Positions 1-8,053 of a stretch of 36,992 nt of DNA are shown piece by piece. The translations under genes were made by a program, and so were the position numbers. Every line of letters starts with the position of its first letter. The stretch's first letter is position 1. The stretch is from Chitinispirillaceae bacterium (lineage in GTDB: Bacteria; Fibrobacterota; Chitinivibrionia; Chitinivibrionales; Chitinispirillaceae), in the NCBI GenBank assembly GCA_016929595.1, contig JAFGIN010000192.1, positions 1 to 36,992 of the forward strand, written 5' to 3'. Below the pieces are notes generated by a model that ran no database searches, was not told the origin of the DNA, and saw only the letters and a list, made by a program, of their open reading frames with translations.

Positions 1-73
1 ATAATTATTTTTGGAAGAAAATACAGGAAGAAGAAGTACAATTTCAAACTGATGAATCTATTGCAGTATTAAA

Positions 74-3000
74 TTGGTGGCCGCAGTGCATAGTAATTCT
101 GTTGTCGATACAGTCAGAAGAGAGCTCTATATCGGTGCAGCACTCTATCTTCCAAATAACTTTGACTCTATCTCTCTGGTGGTCAAAGAAAATGATTCTA
201 CGATTATCAATACGACATTTACGACATTTAATAATGAATACTTCCGCGATACGATATGGTATTCTCACACATTCTCAACTCCTGGAGTCAGAAATCTGGT
301 ATTGACCCCCTATTCCACTCCTGCATTACAACCAGTTGCTTCTAATATTTCAATTGTTAAAGGTTCTGCGTTAGTCTCCACTATTACATTTCTGAAAAAT
401 AGTGCCACTGCGAGCGGAACGATGCCTGTCCTGAGTTATAGTGAGGGTGATTCTGTGAGGTTAATGGAAAACAGCTTTGTTAATTCCGGATACAGTTTTT
501 CCGGATGGGCAATTACCGAATCAGGGCCAGTGGTATTCACGAATAAGGCAGATTTTCAAATGGGTATTGAAAATGTAACTCTATATGCTATCTGGGTAAA
601 TACAAGTACATATAATGTTACATTCAATAAAAACCACACCGCTGCTCAGGGCATGATGAATGAGCAGACAATTATCACAGGAAAGACTGTTCCACTTAAC
701 CCGAACGAATTCTCAAATACAGGCTGGGTATTTACCGGGTGGGCAACCTCTGTTACAGGTACAGTTTTATATAATGATAAAGCAGATTATACTATGAAAG
801 CCAGTAATGACACACTATACGCAATCTGGACGCAAAAAGCTGCATATACAATAACCTTTAACAGCAATGGCGGTACCGGTTCAATGGTTGACCAGTCTAT
901 TGTATCCGATATGTCTGCTGAATTATCTACTAACACCTTTACATATTCAAACTGGGTATTTGCCGGTTGGGCAACATCTGCGACAGGTGCTGTAACATAT
1001 TCCGACAAAGCAACATACACTATGGCAACCGGCAATGATACACTATACGCAATCTGGACGCAGAATCCATTACATAAAATAACTTTTAACAGCAACGGCG
1101 GGACTGGTTCAATGGCTGAGCAGTCGATTGCATCAGGTATGTCAGTGCCTTTATCAGCTAATACTTTTACAAATCCCGGTTTGAAATTTTCCGGCTGGAA
1201 CACGTCTTCAAATGGAAGCGGGACACCTTACGCCAATGGTGATTCATATACAATGGATACATCTGATGCAGTGTTGTATGCGCAATGGTCGATTGCAAAA
1301 TTTACAATTACCTTCAATTCACAAGGAGGAAGCGCAGTTGTTTCTCAAACGATTGCAGATGGAGAACATATAGTAGAACCTGTTGCCCCTACATTTGAAA
1401 ATTATTGTTTCGGCGGATGGTATACAGAAGCTACATGTGTAAACGTGTGGAATTTTTCCGCAATAACAGTTTCTAACGATGATACACTTTTTGCAAAATG
1501 GAATCCAGCTTCCTATACAGTAACTTATGACGATCAGGGTGCAACAACAGCTCCAGTTCCTGCATCACAGACTGTTACTTCGCCAGCAACCACTATTGGA
1601 ACTTTACCAACACAACCGCAAAAAAGCGGATACACCTTCGGAGGATGGTACACAGCTATCAACGGGGGGGGTACCCAGTTTACCTCTACGACGATTGTAA
1701 CTGCCAGCGACACGGTATTTGCAAAATGGACTCAAAATGCAACATTTACTCTCACTATATCAGCAACAAATGGAAGTGTTACCCGAGTCCCGGATCTGCC
1801 ATCATACGAATCCGGTACGGTCGTGACACTTACCCCACTACCCGCTAAAGATTACCATTTTACCGGATGGGGTGGCGCTCTAACAGGTGCAGCCAATCCT
1901 GAAAAGATCACTATAAATGAAGCGAAATCAGTTACTGCAAATTTCGAAAAAAACGCTCCAAACTCATTCGCACTTACTGTATTGGCGGAAAACGGATCGG
2001 TAAAAAAAACACCCGACCTTCCACAGTATGATTCCGGTACTACGGTTGTCATGAAAGCCACTCCGAGTACCGGGTATCGTTTTGTTAACTGGACCGGCGA
2101 CGCGACAGGTTCAACTGATTCAGTAACGGTTCTTATGAACGCTACAAAGAATATTACAGCAAATTTTGTACTTAAAACATACGCGCTTACCGTAAATGTT
2201 ACAAATGGCACAGTCACGAAATCTCCGAATGCAACGCAGTATGATTCTGGTACGGTAGTCTCCCTCACAGCCACACCGGCTCCCGGGTACCAGTTTACCG
2301 GCTGGGCGGGTGCACTTTCTGGTACCACCAATCCCGCTTCGATCACCATGAACAGAGCAAATATTGTTACCGCGAATTTTGCTCTCAAAAAATACACACT
2401 CACAATAAATTCAGCGGGCGGAACAGTCACCAAATCGCCAGATGCAACGCAGTATGATTCTGGAACGGTAATTACTCTTACCGCCACACCGGCTCCTGGA
2501 TACCAATTTACCGGCTGGGCAGGTGCACTTTCTGGTGCCACCAATCCCGCTTCAATCACCATGAATGGTACAAATACCGTCACCGCAAATTTTACTCTCA
2601 AGAAATACGCACTCACGATAAATTCAACTAACGGAACAATTGCAAAATCGCCAAACGCAACGCAGTATGATTCTGGAACGGTGGTGACACTGACACCAAC
2701 GGCAAACTCGAATTATACATTCTCAGGCTGGAGCGGTGATCTTTCGGGAACCACCAATCCAGAAACAATTACCATGAATAGCGCTAAAAGCATCACGGCA
2801 AATTTTTCCATAAGCGGACCGATTATTACCACCCGTATAGAAAATCAATCTTGTCCAGTCAATGATTCAGTAACATTTACCGTTAACGCATCTGGTTTTG
2901 ATTTAAGCTATAGATGGTATGAAAACGGTATGCAAATAACTAATGCAGCTAAGGCAACTTATACAACTGTCCCTCTTACAATAAACGAAATATCGACACA

Positions 3001-3682
3001 TAGAACATACCGTTGCGTTGTAGGCAACACTGGAGGAAAAGATTCCTGTGAAGCCACACTATCGGTAGCAACTGTCACTGATTATAACACGAATACCTAC
3101 CACCAGGTAAAAATTGGGACACAGATCTGGATGATGGAAAATCTACGGGCTATCAGCCTTAATGATGGAACTCCTATTCCAAGGGAAGAAGATAATGAAG
3201 ATTGGCCCCTTACAACCTCGCCAATATATTGCTATTATGAAAACTCCTACGAATCAGCATTTATTCGCCAGTACGGTGCATTATATAACTGGTATGCTGT
3301 AAATACTGGTAAACTTGCACCTACTGGATGGCGTGTCCCTTCATTAGATGATTGGAATACATTAATAACATTTGTAGGAGAAAATGCTGGAAAACTAAAG
3401 GAAACTGGAATTGAACATTGGCTGGATCAGGATGAAGGGGCGACTAACGAATCTGGTTTTACAGCTCTTCCTGGTTCTGTTCATTATGGAGCTGGATGGG
3501 GCTGGCCATATGTTGGAGGTCGTGGAGGTATTTTGGGTGATGCAGCATTTTTCTGGACAAGTGTGGAAGGTGATATCGACGGTGCCCTTCTCAAATACCT
3601 TTGTCTCCAGACACCAACTACTGTCGGGGAGTTAAATTTTCCTAAGTATTGTGGTTTGAGCGTCCGGTGCATTAAGAATTAA
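74..3682 (+). CDS. Repeat-rich surface protein: six InlB B-repeats, five divergent InlB repeats, Ig-like domain, C-terminal FISUMP domain (5'-damaged or partial)
   Basis: A secreted or surface protein is likely, but no signal peptide is visible because the true N-terminus is missing. Residues 104-552 hold six Listeria-Bacteroides B-repeats (each about 70 aa, ending LYAIW, LYAQW or FAKW). Residues about 555-910 hold five divergent InlB repeats (motifs GYQFTGW and TANF). Residues about 915-998 are Ig-like (SYRWYENG, YRCVV). Residues about 1000-1202 are a Fibrobacter succinogenes major paralogous domain (IGTQIWMMENL, YGALYNWYAV, GWRVPS, FWTS, GLSVRCIKN). The TTG at 74 is only the first available start: a stop lies in frame at 53-55 and no ribosome site is seen. 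Frame 3 is open from base 3 and reads plausibly as the upstream part, so a frameshift near 72-80 is suspected. The domain calls are firm. Adhesion or carbohydrate contact is inference. Confidence 0.85.
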   Translation: MVAAVHSNSVVDTVRRELYIGAALYLPNNFDSISLVVKENDSTIINTTFTTFNNEYFRDTIWYSHTFSTPGVRNLVLTPYSTPALQPVASNISIVKGSALVSTITFLKNSATASGTMPVLSYSEGDSVRLMENSFVNSGYSFSGWAITESGPVVFTNKADFQMGIENVTLYAIWVNTSTYNVTFNKNHTAAQGMMNEQTIITGKTVPLNPNEFSNTGWVFTGWATSVTGTVLYNDKADYTMKASNDTLYAIWTQKAAYTITFNSNGGTGSMVDQSIVSDMSAELSTNTFTYSNWVFAGWATSATGAVTYSDKATYTMATGNDTLYAIWTQNPLHKITFNSNGGTGSMAEQSIASGMSVPLSANTFTNPGLKFSGWNTSSNGSGTPYANGDSYTMDTSDAVLYAQWSIAKFTITFNSQGGSAVVSQTIADGEHIVEPVAPTFENYCFGGWYTEATCVNVWNFSAITVSNDDTLFAKWNPASYTVTYDDQGATTAPVPASQTVTSPATTIGTLPTQPQKSGYTFGGWYTAINGGGTQFTSTTIVTASDTVFAKWTQNATFTLTISATNGSVTRVPDLPSYESGTVVTLTPLPAKDYHFTGWGGALTGAANPEKITINEAKSVTANFEKNAPNSFALTVLAENGSVKKTPDLPQYDSGTTVVMKATPSTGYRFVNWTGDATGSTDSVTVLMNATKNITANFVLKTYALTVNVTNGTVTKSPNATQYDSGTVVSLTATPAPGYQFTGWAGALSGTTNPASITMNRANIVTANFALKKYTLTINSAGGTVTKSPDATQYDSGTVITLTATPAPGYQFTGWAGALSGATNPASITMNGTNTVTANFTLKKYALTINSTNGTIAKSPNATQYDSGTVVTLTPTANSNYTFSGWSGDLSGTTNPETITMNSAKSITANFSISGPIITTRIENQSCPVNDSVTFTVNASGFDLSYRWYENGMQITNAAKATYTTVPLTINEISTHRTYRCVVGNTGGKDSCEATLSVATVTDYNTNTYHQVKIGTQIWMMENLRAISLNDGTPIPREEDNEDWPLTTSPIYCYYENSYESAFIRQYGALYNWYAVNTGKLAPTGWRVPSLDDWNTLITFVGENAGKLKETGIEHWLDQDEGATNESGFTALPGSVHYGAGWGWPYVGGRGGILGDAAFFWTSVEGDIDGALLKYLCLQTPTTVGELNFPKYCGLSVRCIKN
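2186..2811 (+). repeat. Tandem 213-bp coding repeats (divergent InlB repeats 3-5)
   Basis: The last three divergent InlB units start at 2186, 2399 and 2612, exactly 213 bp (71 codons) apart. They keep near-identical DNA blocks such as the one encoding ATQYDSGTVV. The first two are the most alike, which points to recent duplication. Units 1 and 2 (from about 1750 and 1975) are more diverged. Confidence 0.85.
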
Positions 3683-3703
3683 TTGTTCAGCCATAGTTTT
3701 AAC

Positions 3704-3741
3704 AAAAAGGGAATTCTTGCCAGAGCAGCCTTTCCCTTTTT
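3704..3741 (+). terminator. Rho-independent terminator after the FISUMP gene
   Basis: The arms AAAAAGGGAA (3704-3713) and TTCCCTTTTT (3732-3741) are perfectly complementary over 10 bp with an 18-nt loop, and the 3' arm ends in a T-run. It starts 22 nt after the stop codon. The symmetric A/T tails allow function in both directions. Confidence 0.8.
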
Positions 3742-4041
3742 ACCATTATTTTAATCTCGCAGTCTCTTTTGATATAAATTTCTTTTATATGAGGTTAATT
3801 TGATGTCTATGCACTTGTTCATATTGGATAAGGTTTTTCTTGTCATCATATTATAATTTAGTGTTTTAAATGTGGTACAACTTTACTTGGAAAGAATAAC
3901 AAATACTTAAGTCGCTACAATCAATAGGAAGAGATTGGATTTTAGCATTGAACTGAACAGCTATAGTAAGTGATTTTATTCAGCTTTTTCCATTTTTTTT
4001 TAAAATAGGAAACATTTAACACACATAAGAGGCAATAAACT

Positions 4042-6258
4042 ATGGGTCAAGACAAGTATGGTCTCAACTGGAACTTATGGGGAGACAGCGCTAAAAAAAC
4101 TGAAAACAGCAGCTTTGATCCAACTGACACAATAGGCTGCGGCTGGGATGATTCACCAAAACAATCGCAACGTTGTAATAATGATGATGATAGTGGTGAT
4201 GCAATTAGTAGCAATAGCAATAAAAACGACAATGACTCTTCACCACAACAGAAGAAGAAACTCACCTGTACATTAAAGAATGCAAGGTTTCTTCCAGATA
4301 AAACTGCAGATTTTAACAAACCATGTAAAGTTGCTGTTGATATAGAAGGTACACCAGATGGTGCGATCAGATTTGCACTTTGGGCAAAATATAAAGAAAA
4401 AGATTACGATTTACAGTATGCCCAAACTGCATGGGCAGAAAATGAAAAAGCGCAGACTGAGCTGACACTGTTTTATGTCGATGAGCATTATGCGGATATT
4501 TCCAATGGGAAAAAAGGGATGTCAGTCGAGTATTATGCGAAAGTCAGTAACAAGGCAACAAAGGAAATTAAGTGTGAACTGCTGAAATTGCCTTTTCAGG
4601 AAGAGATGTTTACACTATCTATTGAACACAGGTACGACGATAATGAACCTGTGTGTGAAGCGCCATTTGAGATTGAATGTGCTGACGGATCAAACACTAA
4701 GGGTTCTCTTGACACTAACGGTATTGCGGAACTGAAAGATTTTACTGCTACCCCTTTAAGGATAATGTTTCAACCCGATAGTCGCCAGTACACACCTGTT
4801 AATATGGTTGAGAATGAAGAGTACCGGAAAGCTTTTTCACAGGCCGACGCTGATGATATCGTTTACACCGCAGGTACCGTACCATTGTCGCCGGAAAAAA
4901 AGATTATCGTTATAGATTCTGTCCAGTGGGTCTGGGGAACTCTCAAGGGAAGTTTTAATGAAAAACAGACAATAAGCCAGATCATTGTTGATGCAGCCAT
5001 TGGTATGATACCTGTTGTCGGTGATGTAACCGCAGTACGGGATATTATTGCGATTACAATAGGTCTTTCTCTGGATGAAGAAAAAAGGAGGGACAAATTC
5101 CAGTGGATGGCTTTGGTGCTGCTGGTTTTTGCACTAATTCCGGTCATCGGTGGCGTTATCAAAGGTTTAGGAAGACTGCTTCTAAAAGGTGGAAAAAATG
5201 CAGCAAAAATAGCAGATTTTATCGCAGCACTTAACAGAATGGGAGTAGGTAATGCGGTAAAGTTTATTAAAGAGTTAAATCTGGAAAAGTATACCGCAGA
5301 AATTCTTGGTAAATTCCGTGAATTGCTTCAGCGCCTTGACACCGTTATTACCGGAGCTAAAAAAAGATTTGGAGCAATGATCCCATCGGAATGGATTTCA
5401 AAACTTGACTTGATACAAAATGGTCTTATAAAAGTTAAGGTTACAGCAGAAGCAATGATTCCCGTTGCAATAAAAGGGCTGCAGGCAAGGCTGAAAGTGA
5501 TTCAGGACCAGATGTACAAAGGTGAATGGCACGATATCCCAAAAACAATGAAAAGCAGTACACGTGAAATTGAGGCACGCATTGTTGAAGAGATTTTTGA
5601 TGGTGCACCAGTTAAGAAGTGGAAAGTGGATAAGATGGATTATCCGCCAAATAACAAAAGTAATTTTGTTTCAGCCAAAGGGTGGCCAGATCTAGGAGGT
5701 GATGCATTCTATAGAAGTGGTAAGTTTGAAACGATTGAAGCATTCAGTGGCCCAATACGTGCGGTAAAACTACAGCCGGGAACTAAAATACGGCGAGTTA
5801 TCGAAGCTAAAGGCAACCCTGCTGGTAGTTGGTGGAGTTATGAATTGGCTAAAGATGGAGAATCGTGGCGGGAAGAGTTTGCAGTGCTTGAAAGTTGGAG
5901 TAAAAATGGTGTTTATATAGAATACACAGTTGAAGCACCTGGATTGTATGCATGGGAAGGAAAAGTTGCAAGTCAGATCGATGCCAGTGTCGGGACAGCA
6001 ACATCTGGCCAATATCTTAGAGGTGGTGCAACACAACTGTTTATTGATTTCAAGCACCCGGCAAACAGCAAATATGCAGATAAAGTAAGAGATTTATCAA
6101 AGAAACTGACAAACTGGGGGGATTCACATCTTAATGTTAACATACCAGAGAAAGATGTAACTGTGCAAGTACTCCCCATAGAAGAGGTCTCACCGAAAGG
6201 TAACTCGCACTTCGCGGCAACAAGCCGGGGATTACAAGCAACAGATAAGAATGACTAA
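4042..6258 (+). CDS. Polymorphic-toxin-like effector with possible ADP-ribosyltransferase-like C-terminus
   Basis: A 738-aa protein with no signal peptide. The N-terminus is low-complexity and Asn/Asp-rich (to about residue 70). It is followed by a beta-sandwich-like region (72-180) and a small domain at 191-254 of the 'DG...G.LD..G.A' kind found in type VI secretion spike-linked effectors. Two hydrophobic helices follow (about 315-344 with GMIPVVGDVTAV, and 355-381), as in the pre-toxin linkers of polymorphic toxins. The C-terminal part (about 556-738) has TKIRRV near residue 584, NPAGSWW near 595, WREEFAVLESWSKNG and QYLRGGATQLFI near 657-668. This order resembles toxin domains with an ADP-ribosyltransferase-like R-S-E/Q layout, but I assign that only by memory. 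The ATG is preceded by AAGAGG. A likely immunity gene starts 5 nt after the stop. No VgrG, PAAR or secretion gene is in the window, so the delivery route is unknown. Confidence 0.65.
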   Translation: MGQDKYGLNWNLWGDSAKKTENSSFDPTDTIGCGWDDSPKQSQRCNNDDDSGDAISSNSNKNDNDSSPQQKKKLTCTLKNARFLPDKTADFNKPCKVAVDIEGTPDGAIRFALWAKYKEKDYDLQYAQTAWAENEKAQTELTLFYVDEHYADISNGKKGMSVEYYAKVSNKATKEIKCELLKLPFQEEMFTLSIEHRYDDNEPVCEAPFEIECADGSNTKGSLDTNGIAELKDFTATPLRIMFQPDSRQYTPVNMVENEEYRKAFSQADADDIVYTAGTVPLSPEKKIIVIDSVQWVWGTLKGSFNEKQTISQIIVDAAIGMIPVVGDVTAVRDIIAITIGLSLDEEKRRDKFQWMALVLLVFALIPVIGGVIKGLGRLLLKGGKNAAKIADFIAALNRMGVGNAVKFIKELNLEKYTAEILGKFRELLQRLDTVITGAKKRFGAMIPSEWISKLDLIQNGLIKVKVTAEAMIPVAIKGLQARLKVIQDQMYKGEWHDIPKTMKSSTREIEARIVEEIFDGAPVKKWKVDKMDYPPNNKSNFVSAKGWPDLGGDAFYRSGKFETIEAFSGPIRAVKLQPGTKIRRVIEAKGNPAGSWWSYELAKDGESWREEFAVLESWSKNGVYIEYTVEAPGLYAWEGKVASQIDASVGTATSGQYLRGGATQLFIDFKHPANSKYADKVRDLSKKLTNWGDSHLNVNIPEKDVTVQVLPIEEVSPKGNSHFAATSRGLQATDKND

Positions 6259-6263
6259 CAGAA

Positions 6264-7247
6264 ATGAGTACACATATGGAATATATCGATTATAAAGGAA
6301 GAAAAGTACCTACACTTACCACACTTAAAAAACTTGGTTTAGCTGAAGCAGATGGGGAAATTGTGTATATAAAGAATCAGATAACAAAAGCCACAGACAA
6401 TGAACTTGCCATTCCTAAAGAATATCTCAATGCAATTGTATGGAACTTACAGAAGTATACTTCTATTACCTGCATTGAACGATTGTTAACTCTTCTTTCA
6501 GAATTTGCTAGAGGGTATGATAAATATTTGTCAGCTACAGACCCATCTCCGACTATTATTGAAAGTCTAAAGTGTATTTACGAAAGTATTGCAGGTATCA
6601 ATGAAGGTTTAAATCTTTTAAAGGTAGGGTATAAATCAGGGTATTCAAATATTAGGAACGCATATGGTTTCTCCGACTACTTTGCCGGTCGACTATTATG
6701 GGAATACGATTATGAACCCATAGGTTACCGTCCGGGAGTTATACAATCTGTCGGCTTATTTTCCTGGATCGAAAAAGCGGTGTACATGGCTGAAAGAGCA
6801 CTTTTTTTTACACTGCGAGCTAAATGGAGTGTACCATTGGCATTTCAGGAAAGACATTGCTACAACCTCCAAATCGCCCCCAAAGCAAAAGATTACCAGA
6901 GATCCTCTCTTACAGAACATTTTAAAACCGGACAAGTTGTGCCAAAAAGCGGCATCTGGAACCCGTTCTCTTTTAAAAGTGGCAGTCCTAATTACCTCTG
7001 TGCAGGAAATTACTTTCCAGAATCACAAATCGCTGTTGAAAGAATTTACAGGCCAGATTATTTTGATGAAGATGACAATTATACTGAATCATGGGAAGAT
7101 TTTGAATATGAAAAATTTCCTGCGCAATGGGAACTTCTCTGGGAAGACACCCGCTATGCTGATGGTATAATCCCTGAAGAGGAAAACGAATATCTTGATC
7201 AGAGTTCTGCATTCCCATCAGATCCCCCGGAACCGCCGGTCGTATAG
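6264..7247 (+). CDS. Probable cognate immunity protein (Imm71/Imm72-like)
   Basis: A 327-aa soluble protein, mostly helical in its first 200 residues (IVWNLQKYTSITCIERLLTLLSEFARGYDKYL), with no signal peptide or membrane segment. The C-terminal third has the pattern VVPKSGIWNPF ... SPNYLCAGNYFPESQIAVERI ... WELLWEDTRYADGIIPEEENEYLDQ. From memory this resembles the Imm71/Imm72 class of immunity proteins paired with type VI or polymorphic toxins; I could not run a profile. Placement 5 nt downstream of the toxin gene on the same strand supports co-transcription and pairing. The very acidic tail (ending PSDPPEPPVV) fits a protein that masks a basic toxin. A second ATG at 6276 is an alternative start; neither start has a strong ribosome site. 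Confidence 0.6.
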   Translation: MSTHMEYIDYKGRKVPTLTTLKKLGLAEADGEIVYIKNQITKATDNELAIPKEYLNAIVWNLQKYTSITCIERLLTLLSEFARGYDKYLSATDPSPTIIESLKCIYESIAGINEGLNLLKVGYKSGYSNIRNAYGFSDYFAGRLLWEYDYEPIGYRPGVIQSVGLFSWIEKAVYMAERALFFTLRAKWSVPLAFQERHCYNLQIAPKAKDYQRSSLTEHFKTGQVVPKSGIWNPFSFKSGSPNYLCAGNYFPESQIAVERIYRPDYFDEDDNYTESWEDFEYEKFPAQWELLWEDTRYADGIIPEEENEYLDQSSAFPSDPPEPPVV

Positions 7248-7393
7248 CCGTATAACAACGTCCTATATTGATTTTAAAGAGGAAAACGAATGATACAAAT
7301 TTAAGTTCGTGCTTTCAAGACAGCTTGACTTATTGAGTTTTACAATATGTTAATATCGAACCCGACTCCAAAATAAAAACCTGTGCAATCCCG

Positions 7394-7720
7394 CTATCTC
7401 GCATTCGCATATCCCCCCTTCCCCATTTCCATCACCATGACACTAAGAGAAACCATCACAACGGTCGCTCCAATTGCCATCTGCATTGTAAATGTTTCGT
7501 GGAAAAAGATTACACCCGCAATGGCATTGAAAACCGGTGTAGTCATTACGATATGTGATCCGGTTGAGACATTAATGTATTTGTAACTTTTTTATTGACA
7601 AACAACTAACCCGCTGTAGCGAGTACTCCATGACTGTAACCTTACAAGACACGACATGCCGTAAAAAACGACATTCGCACCAAACATCAACATTATCCCC
7701 CAAAGCGTCACGGCTCCCAT
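7394..7720 (-). pseudogene. Decayed remnant of a DMT/EamA-type small membrane transporter
   Basis: Read on the minus strand from an ATG at 7720, one frame encodes MGAVTLWGIMLMFGANVVFY and continues to codon 42. It hits an in-frame TAA at 7592-7594 and then stays open for 65 codons to a TAG at 7394-7396. The second half reads YINVSTGSHIVMTTP followed by VFNAIAGVIFFHETFTMQMA and a further hydrophobic helix. This is the usual shape of the last two helices of drug/metabolite transporter (EamA) half-domains, with the P...G...E.....Q..G pattern. A purine-rich site (AAAAGGGG) lies about 13 nt upstream of the ATG. The total length (108 codons plus stop) is that of a small multidrug-resistance-type protein or of half an EamA protein. 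One nonsense mutation, or a truncated larger gene, would explain it. Family assignment is moderate. Confidence 0.45.
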
Positions 7721-7748
7721 TTTTTATTTGCACCCCTTTTTAAAACAA

Positions 7749-7782
7749 AAAACCCGCTGCCGGAATTCCGGCAGCGGGTTTT
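7749..7782. terminator. Perfect palindromic bidirectional terminator
   Basis: A 34-bp perfect palindrome with 17-bp arms (AAAACCCGCTGCCGGAA and its complement). It has A-runs on its left and T-runs on its right, so it can end transcripts from both strands. No intact gene ends close to it: the immunity gene ends 500 bp upstream on plus, and the transporter remnant begins downstream of it on minus. Its original gene may have been lost. Confidence 0.8.
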
Positions 7783-8053
7783 AAAATTTCGACTATTCAG
7801 ATATCTTAAATTTTTTAACTGCCACCGGATAGAATTGTATCACAGACAGTACCATGAACTATACTTATAAAAATGTCTTTCTTACGCCAACGCAGTGATG
7901 ATGCCTCTGAAATGATTACTCTAAATGCAGCTGTTTTCATAATTTTTTTATTTTTTTTAAAGAATGGGAAAAAAACAAAAGCAACTGTTTTGTTTTGAAC
8001 TATTTTAACTCGAAGATTGTAACGTTATTACTGAATCAGACGTAAGATTACAT

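Noticed and set aside
787-1203. A 138-codon minus-strand open frame
   Set aside because: It lies opposite B-repeats 2 to 4 and repeats with them; it is a shadow of the plus-strand gene.
1852-2616. A 254-codon minus-strand open frame
   Set aside because: It is the mirror of the in-phase 213-bp InlB repeats; the periodic peptide only reflects repeat structure, and there is no ribosome site.
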